Assembly: GCA_046732975.1 (NCBI GenBank)
Contig: JBKPOG010000183.1
Span: 1 to 15,940 of the forward strand
Length of the DNA stretch: 15,940 bases
Reading direction: 5' to 3'
Source of the DNA: JAMXLO01 sp046732975
GTDB taxonomy: Bacteria > Pseudomonadota > Alphaproteobacteria > Acetobacterales > Acetobacteraceae
In this document: in pieces, positions 1 through 5,282 of the stretch
Layout of the letters: the number at the start of each line of letters is the position of its first letter
Position numbering within the stretch: position 1 is the first letter of the stretch
The notes under the pieces: generated by a model
Database searches by the model: none
What the model was told of the DNA's origin: nothing
The model's input: the letters and a program-made list of their open reading frames with translations, nothing else
Made by a program: the position numbers and the translations under genes

Positions 1-189
1 ACCCGGCGAGACACCGCCCGTTTGCTGCGCGGCATACTGGCGGCACGCAACGTCGTCCTCCTGAAAGGCCGCAAATGTCTTGCCTTGTCCGGGCAGGGCC
101 ATGACGGACGGACCCGCCGGGGGCGGAACGGCGCAGGCGGCCAGAGCCAAGACACCCATGCAAAGCGCCGGACTGGCAATGCGTGACAT
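1..189 (-). CDS. Lipoprotein, glycine-zipper type, N-terminal part (cut by window edge)
   Basis: Reading the minus strand from the ATG at 189 gives 63 residues in frame up to the window edge, so only the N-terminus is present. It starts MSRIASPALC and has a hydrophobic stretch ending in a lipobox (LAAC, Cys19), as expected for an exported, lipidated envelope protein. The mature part contains VMALPGQGKTFAAFQ followed by DD-ACRQYA. I recognise this opening from the small glycine-zipper lipoproteins common in Acetobacteraceae and relatives. The glycine zipper itself would lie outside the window, so family membership is from memory of the N-terminal pattern. It is divergent from the phosphotransacetylase gene across about 134 bases. 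Confidence 0.72.
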   Translation of the reverse strand, partial: MSRIASPALCMGVLALAACAVPPPAGPSVMALPGQGKTFAAFQEDDVACRQYAAQQTGGVSPG

Positions 190-323
190 CGATCAATCCT
201 CAGTCGATCCGCCGATTACCTGGAACTCTACACCACCGCGCCAAGCTTGTGGTGCATCTGACGCCAAATTCCGTTGATTCATGTCAATGCAAATGGCACC
301 GCATTGCGGCATTTTCATTCAGC

Positions 324-1277
324 ATGAGCGATCACGAGTGCCGTCACGCGCATGTCAGGCCGCGCCTCCACGACAAGTACCTGCGCCTGATCGATGCTGC
401 ACGAAGGGTGCCGCCCGTCCTGACGGCCGTGGTGCACCCATGCGACGAAGTTTCATTGGGCGGCGCGCTGGAAGCCCGCAAGCTTGGGTTGATTGACCCC
501 ATACTGGTAGGGCCGCCAGCGCGTATCCATGAGTTGGCTACGCGCCACGGCATCGACATCGCTGGGTTGCCACTGGTGGAATCGATGCACAGTCACGATT
601 CCGCAGCAAAGGCGGTGGAACTGGTGCGGCAGGGCAAGGCAGAGGCCCTGATGAAGGGCAGCTTGCATACTGACGAACTCATGGGCGCCGTGGTGGCCCG
701 TGACACCGGCATCCGCACGGAGCGGCGCATCAGCCATTGCTTCGTCATGGATGTCCCCGGCCATCTCGACCCGCTGATCATCACCGATGCCGCAGTCAAC
801 ATCGCGCCGACGCTGGACGATAAGGTTCATATCGTTCAGAACGCGATCGACCTCGCTCATGCGGTCGGTTATCCAGAGGTCCGCGTCGCGATCCTGTCAG
901 CCATGGAAACAGTGAACCCCAGGGTTCAGTCCACCATCGAGGCGGCGGCGCTGTGCAAGATGGCGGACCGCGGTCAGATCACCGGCGCCCTGCTGGATGG
1001 GCCGCTGGCATTGGATAACGCAATCAGCCCCGATGCGGCCGAGATCAAGCACATCGTGTCGCCGGTGGCCGGACGGGCAAACCTGCTGGTGGTCCCCGAT
1101 CTCGAAGCGGGCAATATGCTGGCCAAGAGCTTGTCGTTTCTGGCCGGCGCTGACACGGCGGGGATCGTGTTGGGCGCGCGGGTTCCGATTATCCTGACAA
1201 GCCGTGCCGACTCGCTCACGGCTCGGCAAGCGTCCTGTGCGATTGCTTCGATGGTTGCCGCGGCGCGCCGGGGCTGA
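324..1277 (+). CDS. pta: Phosphate acetyl/butyryltransferase family protein
   Basis: 317 residues of the phosphotransacetylase family (PF01515), which exchanges acyl groups between CoA and phosphate (acetyl-CoA + Pi to acetyl phosphate + CoA) in the cytoplasm. Family signatures visible are ALMKGSLHTDELM (about 108-120), the SHCFVMD strand (137-143), TDAAVNIAPTLDDK (154-167), SAMETVNPR (192-200) and GALLDGPLALDNAIS (221-235). The size matches the short Pta form and the C-terminal half of enoyl-CoA hydratase/Pta fusions. The frame is open upstream to 183, but the ATG at 324 puts the family start in the right place and leaves room for a promoter shared with the divergent lipoprotein gene. No acetate kinase gene follows; the next gene is convergent after 6 bases. 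Acetyl versus butyryl specificity cannot be told from sequence alone. Confidence 0.88.
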   Translation: MSDHECRHAHVRPRLHDKYLRLIDAARRVPPVLTAVVHPCDEVSLGGALEARKLGLIDPILVGPPARIHELATRHGIDIAGLPLVESMHSHDSAAKAVELVRQGKAEALMKGSLHTDELMGAVVARDTGIRTERRISHCFVMDVPGHLDPLIITDAAVNIAPTLDDKVHIVQNAIDLAHAVGYPEVRVAILSAMETVNPRVQSTIEAAALCKMADRGQITGALLDGPLALDNAISPDAAEIKHIVSPVAGRANLLVVPDLEAGNMLAKSLSFLAGADTAGIVLGARVPIILTSRADSLTARQASCAIASMVAAARRG

Positions 1278-1283
1278 ACGCCA

Positions 1284-1637
1284 TTATCCTTTCGAGGCGG
1301 CTTTGACCAGTCGCCTTGCCATGCGCAATAGAAGCTGCCGATCGTCCGGCACGCACTCGCGATACAACCGTAACATCGCCAGCTCATCGCCCCTGAACGC
1401 CTGACCCCCGGCACGCGAGTCGCGCCCATACATCAGGAATTCGACGCCGGTTCCCAACACCGCGGCGATGCGTGTCAGATTTCCGGTCACCTGACCGGCA
1501 CGCCCGGTTTCCCATTGCGCCACCGCGCTGCGCGAGACGCCGACGGCTTCGGCCAGTTGGTCCTGGGTCCAACCTTGCTCTTCGCGTGCGCTGCGGATGC
1601 GGGCGCCAATATCCTGCGGACTCGTCATGGCTGCCAT
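1284..1637 (-). CDS. XRE-family HTH transcriptional regulator
   Basis: 117-residue DNA-binding protein with one Cro/C1-type helix-turn-helix (about residues 11-65): IGARIRSAREEQGWTQDQLA, then GVSRSAVAQWETG as the recognition-helix region, then LTRIAAVLGTGVEFLMYG. The roughly 45-residue tail is charged and has no recognisable domain, so a dimerisation or partner-binding role is only a guess. The start may be ATG 1637 or ATG 1628; neither has a clear ribosome-binding site. It is divergent from the small HTH/DUF6362 pair and ends 6 bases from pta on the opposite strand. Orientation and the inverted repeat over the divergent promoter suggest it represses its neighbours and perhaps itself, as phage-type repressors do. 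That is inference. Confidence 0.85.
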   Translation of the reverse strand: MAAMTSPQDIGARIRSAREEQGWTQDQLAEAVGVSRSAVAQWETGRAGQVTGNLTRIAAVLGTGVEFLMYGRDSRAGGQAFRGDELAMLRLYRECVPDDRQLLLRMARRLVKAASKG

Positions 1638-1658
1638 TGTAGGTCAGATCTGCTAACA

Positions 1659-1690
1659 GCGCATTCGTTATTTTTATTGACAAAATGCGC
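1659..1690. promoter_or_regulatory. Inverted repeat over the divergent promoter, candidate operator
   Basis: GCGCATT at 1659-1665 and its exact complement AATGCGC at 1684-1690 are separated by 18 bases that include a TTGACA hexamer. It lies between the divergent XRE gene and the HTH/DUF6362 pair, where a repressor site would be expected. Seven-base arms could occur by chance, so this is a candidate only. Confidence 0.35.
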
Positions 1691-1705
1691 AGCCAAAACT
1701 AACTT
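1677..1705 (+). promoter_or_regulatory. Candidate sigma-70 promoter for the HTH/DUF6362 pair
   Basis: A perfect -35 hexamer TTGACA (1677-1682) is followed after 17 bases by TAACTT (1700-1705), which matches TATAAT at three positions including the first two and the last. The local sequence is AT-rich against a GC-rich background. The ATG it would serve is at 1734. The -10 element is weak, and a repressor bound to the flanking inverted repeat would cover the -35. Confidence 0.4.
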
Positions 1706-1733
1706 GACGCCGTTCCGATCTGTTGGAGGCGGC

Positions 1734-2024
1734 ATGCCAAGAAGGCTGGTCTGGACCGAGGCGCAGGACAGTCAGATCAGGCGCCTGCGGACCGAAGGCG
1801 CGTCCTGGGACACTGTTGCCGCAATCCTTGGCATGGCACGTTGGACGGTCATCGATCGCGGCCGACGCATCGGTGCTCTACGACCGCCTCGCGAAAACCT
1901 GTCGCCGCCCGAGGATCCTTCACGCGATCCATTGCCGCCCGGCCATCCCAGGAGTTGGGGTGTGCTTACGGCCGGCACCGTGCTGGAAGGCACACCCTAT
2001 CCGTTGCCGGTGTTTGTCCGCTGA
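1734..2024 (+). CDS. Small GcrA/AsnC-like helix-turn-helix protein
   Basis: 96-residue basic protein with a clear ribosome-binding site (GGAGG, 1725-1729) four bases before the ATG at 1734. The N-terminal half, RRLVWTEAQDSQIRRLRTEG then ASWDTVAAILGMARWTVIDRGRRIG, has the W-T-x-x-Q/E-x-x-x-I-x-x-L pattern of GcrA-like and homeodomain-like HTH proteins. Similar small proteins in Acetobacteraceae are often labelled AsnC-family, without the ligand-binding domain of real AsnC/Lrp proteins. The C-terminal half is proline-rich (RPPRENLSPPEDPSRDPLPP) and probably disordered. It is followed after 11 bases by the DUF6362-type gene, so the two are likely co-transcribed. The role is probably DNA binding; the target is unknown. 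Confidence 0.75.
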   Translation: MPRRLVWTEAQDSQIRRLRTEGASWDTVAAILGMARWTVIDRGRRIGALRPPRENLSPPEDPSRDPLPPGHPRSWGVLTAGTVLEGTPYPLPVFVR

Positions 2025-2035
2025 GGGAGGTGATC

Positions 2036-2488
2036 ATGGATATGATACTCGCCAGGGACACCCAGGCGATCGATGCGAGCACTGTGATCGACCGCCTGGA
2101 AGAGGCCGGCGCGACGTTGCTTGCGCTGCCAGGTTCAGGCTGGTCTACCAGGCTGCGTACTTCGTCGCTCGAGATCGTACGCACGGCGATCGAGAGTTAC
2201 GGCTGGAGTACGAACCGCATCCGTCCACCGCTTCCGTCGCCGGCGCGCATCACCCGCATGGATGAGACGATGGGCTGGATTTCGCTCATTCCGGTGGAAC
2301 GCTACGTGCTGCGCCGCATCGTCGGAGCCCGCAGCCTGGTGCATCCGATCACCGGGCGGCACCTGTTTCCCTGGCGCCGCATCGCCGTCGCGGTCGGTGC
2401 CGACCACAAGGCGGTTCAGCGTTGGCACGCCCAGGGGATCGAGTTGATCGTGACGCAGCTGAACAAACGGCCGGTCGTCTCCGCCTAG
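2036..2488 (+). CDS. DUF6362-type protein
   Basis: 150 residues, preceded by an excellent ribosome-binding site (GGGAGG, 2025-2030) overlapping the end of the upstream gene's stop region. The sequence follows the pattern I remember for DUF6362: an N-terminal TVIDRLEEAGATLLALPGSG, a middle YGWSTNRIRPPLPSPARITRMDETMGWI, and a C-terminal segment ending in WRRIAVAVGADHKAVQRWHAQG, which resembles a helix-turn-helix. Proteins of this family are common in prophages and islands of alphaproteobacteria, have no known function, and may help in DNA packaging or regulation. It forms an operon with the small HTH gene. The family assignment is from memory of the pattern and not a profile search. Confidence 0.68.
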   Translation: MDMILARDTQAIDASTVIDRLEEAGATLLALPGSGWSTRLRTSSLEIVRTAIESYGWSTNRIRPPLPSPARITRMDETMGWISLIPVERYVLRRIVGARSLVHPITGRHLFPWRRIAVAVGADHKAVQRWHAQGIELIVTQLNKRPVVSA

Positions 2489-2532
2489 CAACTGCGGATA
2501 TCTTCACGAGCGGTTTCCTGATTGGACATGCG

Positions 2533-3492
2533 GTGAAGGTATTCGTTGTCGGCAAGCGTGGCAGTGTCACGCACTGGCCCGAGGATGCGGCGGCAGGCTT
2601 CGAGGCTGCCGGCCACGAGGCTCGGTTCGGCAGTACCCGCAGTCCCCGGCTGCACCGCTCCATCGAACACATTCTTCTGGCCCGCTGGGCCGGTGTGCCG
2701 CGCGTCCTACATCTCGGCCGCGCTATCGATCGGTTTGCACCAGACCTGATCCTGGTCGTCACCGCCTATCACACGCCGGCGCCGATCCTGGAGTACCTCG
2801 CGGCACTTCCGAACCGGCCGCCAATGCTTGGTTGGGTCGGAGACCGATTCTCCTTGGACCACCAATGGATCGCAGCCTTATTGGATGGTGTCGCCTATAC
2901 TGACACGGGACTGCTGGCGTTGCACAAACAACTGGGTTTTGCCTGCGAAGCGATATTCCTGCCGCATGCCGCGAACGCGCGCCTACATGCGCCAGCGCAT
3001 GCGGCGATGCCCCGACGATCCGACATGGTGTTCGTGGCCAACCCGACAGAACACCGCCTGGCGCTGGTCAGCCAGATCCGATCGCCACTGCAGCTATACG
3101 GACGCGGTTGGGCGCGCCTGCCAAGCGGCTGCCATCAAATCCATGCTCGTCGCATCGGACTGAAAGAACTTGCGACGGTCTATCGCACTCATCTTGCCGT
3201 GCTGAACGTCCGCAACGAACGCAACGTCATGGTCGGACTCAACCAGCGGCATTTCGACCCCTATCTTGCGGGCACACCTGTGGTCGCTGACAACCAAGAC
3301 GATTTGCCGCTGTGCTTCGAGCCCGGAACCGAAGTGCTGGTGTTTCGTGACGTCGATGAGTTGAATGATCTCTATGGCAGGCTGCGGCGCGAGCCTGAAC
3401 GGGCCGCAGCGGTTGGCGAGGCGGGGAGGCGGCGGGTCCTGGCAGAGCACACCTATGGCCAGCGCCTGAGCGCATTGGCCAAGCTGCTGTAG
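2533..3492 (+). CDS. CgeB-like glycosyltransferase (GT4-type C-terminal domain)
   Basis: 319-residue cytoplasmic glycosyltransferase, probably GT-B fold. Residues 1-7 (MKVFVVG) form the first strand of an N-terminal Rossmann-like domain; LILVVTAYHTPAPILEYL (72-89) and LGWVGDRFSLDH (99-110) continue it. The C-terminal half matches the Glyco_trans_1_2/CgeB domain (PF13524): MVFVANPTEHR (165-175), LAVLNVRNERNVMVGLNQR (221-239), then HFDPYLAGTPVVADN (240-254) and LPLCFEPGTEVLVF. The domain ends with a helix around VLAEHTYGQRL. The GTG at 2533 is chosen because it starts the first beta strand; the open frame extends back to 2422 inside the preceding gene. Donor and acceptor are unknown; cell-surface polysaccharide or a small glycosylated product are both possible. 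It lies 44 bases after the DUF6362-type gene and may belong to a different unit. Confidence 0.8.
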   Translation: MKVFVVGKRGSVTHWPEDAAAGFEAAGHEARFGSTRSPRLHRSIEHILLARWAGVPRVLHLGRAIDRFAPDLILVVTAYHTPAPILEYLAALPNRPPMLGWVGDRFSLDHQWIAALLDGVAYTDTGLLALHKQLGFACEAIFLPHAANARLHAPAHAAMPRRSDMVFVANPTEHRLALVSQIRSPLQLYGRGWARLPSGCHQIHARRIGLKELATVYRTHLAVLNVRNERNVMVGLNQRHFDPYLAGTPVVADNQDDLPLCFEPGTEVLVFRDVDELNDLYGRLRREPERAAAVGEAGRRRVLAEHTYGQRLSALAKLL

Positions 3493-3495
3493 TGT

Positions 3496-3993
3496 TCAGG
3501 GATGCTTGTGGATCGGATCGATCCAATACACGCTCTCGGGCTTCTCCACCGGTTCGATATCGAGATTGACCACCACCGCCTCGTTGTCGCTGCGCACCAG
3601 TACGCATTCCAGCGCCTCGTCTGAACTGGCGTTGATCTCCTGGTGCGGTACGTAGGGCGGCACGAAGATAAAGTCGCCTGCATCGGCCTCCGCGACGAAC
3701 TCCAAGTGCTCGCCCCAGCGCATGCGGGCCTTGCCGCGGACCACATAGATCACGCTTTCCAGCGCCCCGTGGTGATGCGCCCCGGTCTTGGCATTGGGGT
3801 AAATGCTGACCGTACCGGCCCAGATCTTCTGGGCGCCGACGCGAGCGGCGTTGATCGCAGCGGCTCGATTCATGCCCGGGGTCTGCGCCGTGTTCGGGTC
3901 GAGCTGATTGCCTTTGATCACCCGCACGCCGTTGTGCCGCCAGTCCACCGTGCCCGGGGCCGGTGCCTCATGGTGATGCTCGTGCTGGCTCAT
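3496..3993 (-). CDS. Cupin-domain metal-binding protein
   Basis: 165 residues with a His-rich N-terminus (MSQHEHHHE) and a single cupin barrel. Cupin motif 1 is visible as GAHHHGALESVIYVVRG, with His73-75 and Glu79 as likely metal ligands; motif 2 is DAGDFIFVPPYVPHQEIN, with His117. The fold usually binds Fe, Mn, Zn or Ni and serves as an enzyme, a sugar isomerase or a small-molecule sensor; the exact activity cannot be read here. The frame is open to 4185, but the ATG at 3993 is preceded by AAGGAAG at good spacing, which decides the start. It is convergent with the glycosyltransferase, with a 3-base gap. No signal peptide is visible. Confidence 0.85.
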   Translation of the reverse strand: MSQHEHHHEAPAPGTVDWRHNGVRVIKGNQLDPNTAQTPGMNRAAAINAARVGAQKIWAGTVSIYPNAKTGAHHHGALESVIYVVRGKARMRWGEHLEFVAEADAGDFIFVPPYVPHQEINASSDEALECVLVRSDNEAVVVNLDIEPVEKPESVYWIDPIHKHP

Positions 3994-4173
3994 CGGTGCT
4001 TCCTTCGGCTGGTCCGGCCCTACTATTGGATTGCAAGAGCGGGAAGGGAAGGCGGTGGATGGATGCATGGCCCACCGGACAGCTTCATGTGGGTAGCCAT
4101 TCAACCAAAAATTGATCGTGTACTCGAAAATTGGAGCCGGGCCCGACTCGGCCTGGGCGGGTACGAAGTCCGA

Positions 4174-4284
4174 ATGCCACCCCATGATTTGGCAAGAGTG
4201 CGAAGCTTTTTGCTTACGATCTTCACTCTGCTCGCGGTGCTGGTCACGCTTGGACTGGTGGTGCTCGGCTCACTCGTCCACTAG
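4174..4284 (+). CDS. Candidate single-span membrane peptide (36 aa)
   Basis: From the ATG at 4174 a 36-residue peptide reads MPPHDLARVRSFLLTIFTLL and then AVLVTLGLVVLGSLVH. A short, positively charged N-terminus precedes one continuous hydrophobic helix of about 23 residues, typical of small inner-membrane proteins. The in-frame ATG at 4087 would add 29 residues without hydrophobic character and is less likely. There is no strong ribosome-binding site. It shares no obvious family with anything I know. Translation is not demonstrated; the membrane-helix pattern is the only evidence. Confidence 0.35.
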   Translation: MPPHDLARVRSFLLTIFTLLAVLVTLGLVVLGSLVH

Positions 4285-4401
4285 ATTTTGAGACTGAAAG
4301 ATCATTTCGTCGGCTGGCGCAGAAATGAACTACCCAAATGGCTTATTTGCCTGCACTCGAATTACCCCATATGGGTCCTATCGCGGACGGTGCTTGTTAC
4401 C

Positions 4402-4482
4402 ATGGAACCGATCGATGTTTTTATGAGTGTTTTCCTAGGCATGTGTATCGGTCTGGCCGGCCTGAGTTTCCTCTTCTCGTAG
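4402..4482 (+). CDS. Candidate micro-protein MEPID-A (26 aa, membrane span)
   Basis: ATG at 4402 to TAG at 4482 encodes 26 residues: MEPIDVFMSVFLGMCIGLAG followed by LSFLFS. An acidic five-residue head precedes a hydrophobic span. It is too short for normal gene calling. Its interest comes from a second micro-ORF on the other strand at 5135-5212 that starts with the same five residues, with three of the four changeable codons differing only at synonymous third positions (GAA/GAG, CCG/CCA, GAT/GAC), and also has a Met-Cys pair in mid-helix. No good Shine-Dalgarno sequence is visible. A TTG-initiated longer version from 4288 has no support. Confidence 0.35.
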   Translation: MEPIDVFMSVFLGMCIGLAGLSFLFS

Positions 4483-4540
4483 GACCAAGGCGCTGTGACG
4501 ATCAATTTTTGCCGTTTTTCTGCCATGAGTGCCGCATTCG

Positions 4541-4561
4541 TGCCATATTGCGGCAATGGCA
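4541..4561 (+). promoter_or_regulatory. Hairpin covering the start codon of the 4556 ORF
   Basis: TGCCAT (4541-4546) is the exact complement of ATGGCA (4556-4561), which contains the ATG of the 67-residue ORF. A further pair, TGCCGCA (4530-4536) and TGCGGCA (4549-4555), forms an overlapping alternative hairpin. The alternatives are mutually exclusive, which could in principle control access to the start codon, or be a cluster of protein-binding half-sites. Only sequence complementarity supports this. Confidence 0.25.
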
Positions 4562-4759
4562 AACTTTCGAATCATTACATCGACCCCTTCCATCAGCGAA
4601 GCCAGCGCTAAAAGGCGCGATCCTCGGGCGCGAGGCCCTCAGCAGGGGGTAGCCGATCCGCGATCCCCGGACGCCTGGGTGGACGACGACTATGCGCAGA
4701 TCCCATCGCCGCTGCGTTGGGAAGATTATTCGTTCGGCTGGTGGGCGCAGCTTCGATGA
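4556..4759 (+). CDS. Hypothetical protein, 67 aa
   Basis: The ATG at 4556 opens a 67-residue frame ending at the TGA at 4759. The peptide is hydrophilic: an N-terminal Ser/Thr-rich part, a basic middle (AKRRDPRARGPQQG), and an acidic-aromatic tail (WVDDDYAQIPSPLRWEDYSF then GWWAQLR) with four tryptophans. The tail looks like selected protein sequence more than random translation, and the frame ends just before a GC hairpin and the convergent stop of the next gene. There is no clear ribosome-binding site, and the start codon lies in a hairpin. A few more residues are possible from an ATG at 4529. I do not recognise a family. Confidence 0.4.
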   Translation: MANFRIITSTPSISEASAKRRDPRARGPQQGVADPRSPDAWVDDDYAQIPSPLRWEDYSFGWWAQLR

Positions 4760-4760
4760 A

Positions 4761-4777
4761 CCGCCGCGCGTAGGCGG
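4761..4777. terminator. Possible terminator-like hairpin between convergent genes
   Basis: CCGCC (4761-4765) and GGCGG (4773-4777) form a five-base GC stem with a seven-base loop in the 25-base gap between the convergent stops at 4759 and 4785. There is no T-run, so it would at best be a weak or Rho-assisted stop. Confidence 0.25.
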
Positions 4778-4784
4778 GCGCCGG

Positions 4785-5021
4785 TCATCTGATCTCGGCG
4801 GTCCCGTAAAGCTTAAGAATACCGACGACCGCGCCCGAGTGCACTTCATCCACCGCGACCGTCAGCACTGTACATCCCGGAGCCCCGGCCGAACCCTGGG
4901 GAACCGCGCCACTGGCGTGACGCCGGCTTACTGCCGACGGGATCATTGCGGCGTCAAGGTCTTCGGCGGCCGCATTGGCGGCAGATGCTGTGTCGAAGCT
5001 TGCGACCACGAATTGAGCCAT
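4785..5021 (-). CDS. Small protein, possibly YflT/general-stress-like domain
   Basis: 78 residues from the ATG at 5021. It begins MAQFVVASFDTASAANAAAEDLDAAMI, continues with a Ser/Arg-rich linker, and ends CTVLTVAVDEVHSGAVVGIL followed by KLYGTAEIR. The order strand (VVASFD), helix (AANAAAEDLDA), strand (TVLTVAVD), helix (HSGAVVGILKLYG) resembles half of a ferredoxin-like fold and recalls the YflT/17M heat-stress domain (PF11181), where VTVAVD and a final I-L-x-x-x-G-A are common. The similarity is suggestive and not firm. The frame is open to 5174, but the residues before Met52 have no domain character. No strong ribosome-binding site is seen. Confidence 0.55.
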   Translation of the reverse strand: MAQFVVASFDTASAANAAAEDLDAAMIPSAVSRRHASGAVPQGSAGAPGCTVLTVAVDEVHSGAVVGILKLYGTAEIR

Positions 5022-5134
5022 GGACCGTCCGCTGTCGCTGACAGACTTAGGAATGCTCAACGAAAGGGTCGGTCTTTGTTCGGAGTGTCGGGGCGCCCAC
5101 AATCGAGAATCTGAAGTGGGCGGGTCCGAATGCC

Positions 5135-5212
5135 TCACCAGGTCAGCACGACCACGGCGAGTATCGCCGAACACATGGCCAGGGCGAGGATGAGGCGGTC
5201 GATTGGCTCCAT
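5135..5212 (-). CDS. Candidate micro-protein MEPID-B (25 aa, membrane span)
   Basis: On the minus strand the ATG at 5212 to the TGA at 5135 encodes MEPIDRLILALAMCSAILAV then VVLTW. It has the same MEPID head and mid-helix Met-Cys pair as the micro-ORF at 4402-4482. One uninterrupted hydrophobic helix of about 18-20 residues follows the head. It is too short for gene finders and has no strong Shine-Dalgarno. It lies upstream of the small stress-like gene on the same strand (113 bases), so it could share that transcript. Confidence 0.4.
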   Translation of the reverse strand: MEPIDRLILALAMCSAILAVVVLTW

Positions 5213-5237
5213 TGCCAGGAGAGGATCAGGGGGCGTT

Positions 5238-5264
5238 GTAACGGGTGTGTGTCGGGCTCGTTAC
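5238..5264 (-). terminator. Inverted repeat downstream of the serine hydrolase
   Basis: GTAACG (5238-5243) and CGTTAC (5259-5264) are exact complements separated by 15 bases, located 19 bases beyond the stop of the hydrolase gene. There is no T-run on the minus strand, so a terminator role is uncertain. Confidence 0.2.
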
Positions 5265-5282
5265 CGGCGTTGTCAGCTCCGG

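Larger units (their letters stand above)
3994..4784. other. Gene-poor, locally AT-richer stretch with micro-ORFs
   Basis: Between the cupin and the small stress-like protein there is no gene with a recognisable family. The stretch from about 4060 to 4580 is richer in A/T than the flanks and contains only short ORFs, described separately (4174-4284, 4402-4482, 4556-4759). A perfect 10-base palindrome, CCCATATGGG, lies at 4366-4375, 26 bases ahead of the 4402 micro-ORF. Clustered TGCCAT/TGCCGCA repeats sit at 4521-4561. No tRNA-like or insertion-sequence ends were seen. Confidence 0.5.

Noticed and set aside
1723..2265. Overlapping plus-strand open frame across the small HTH and DUF6362 genes
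   Set aside because: It lacks a ribosome-binding site and overlaps two genes that have very good ones.
3643..4173. Upstream part of the plus-strand frame leading into the 36-residue peptide
   Set aside because: Most of it is antisense to the cupin gene, and it has no membrane or domain character.
4366..4375. 10-base palindrome CCCATATGGG as an operator
   Set aside because: A single short palindrome with no second copy or promoter is expected by chance.
303..4555. Shared 9-mer ATTGCGGCA ahead of pta (303-311) and the 4556 ORF (4547-4555) as a common regulatory site
   Set aside because: Only two short copies, in different structural settings; not more than chance would allow.
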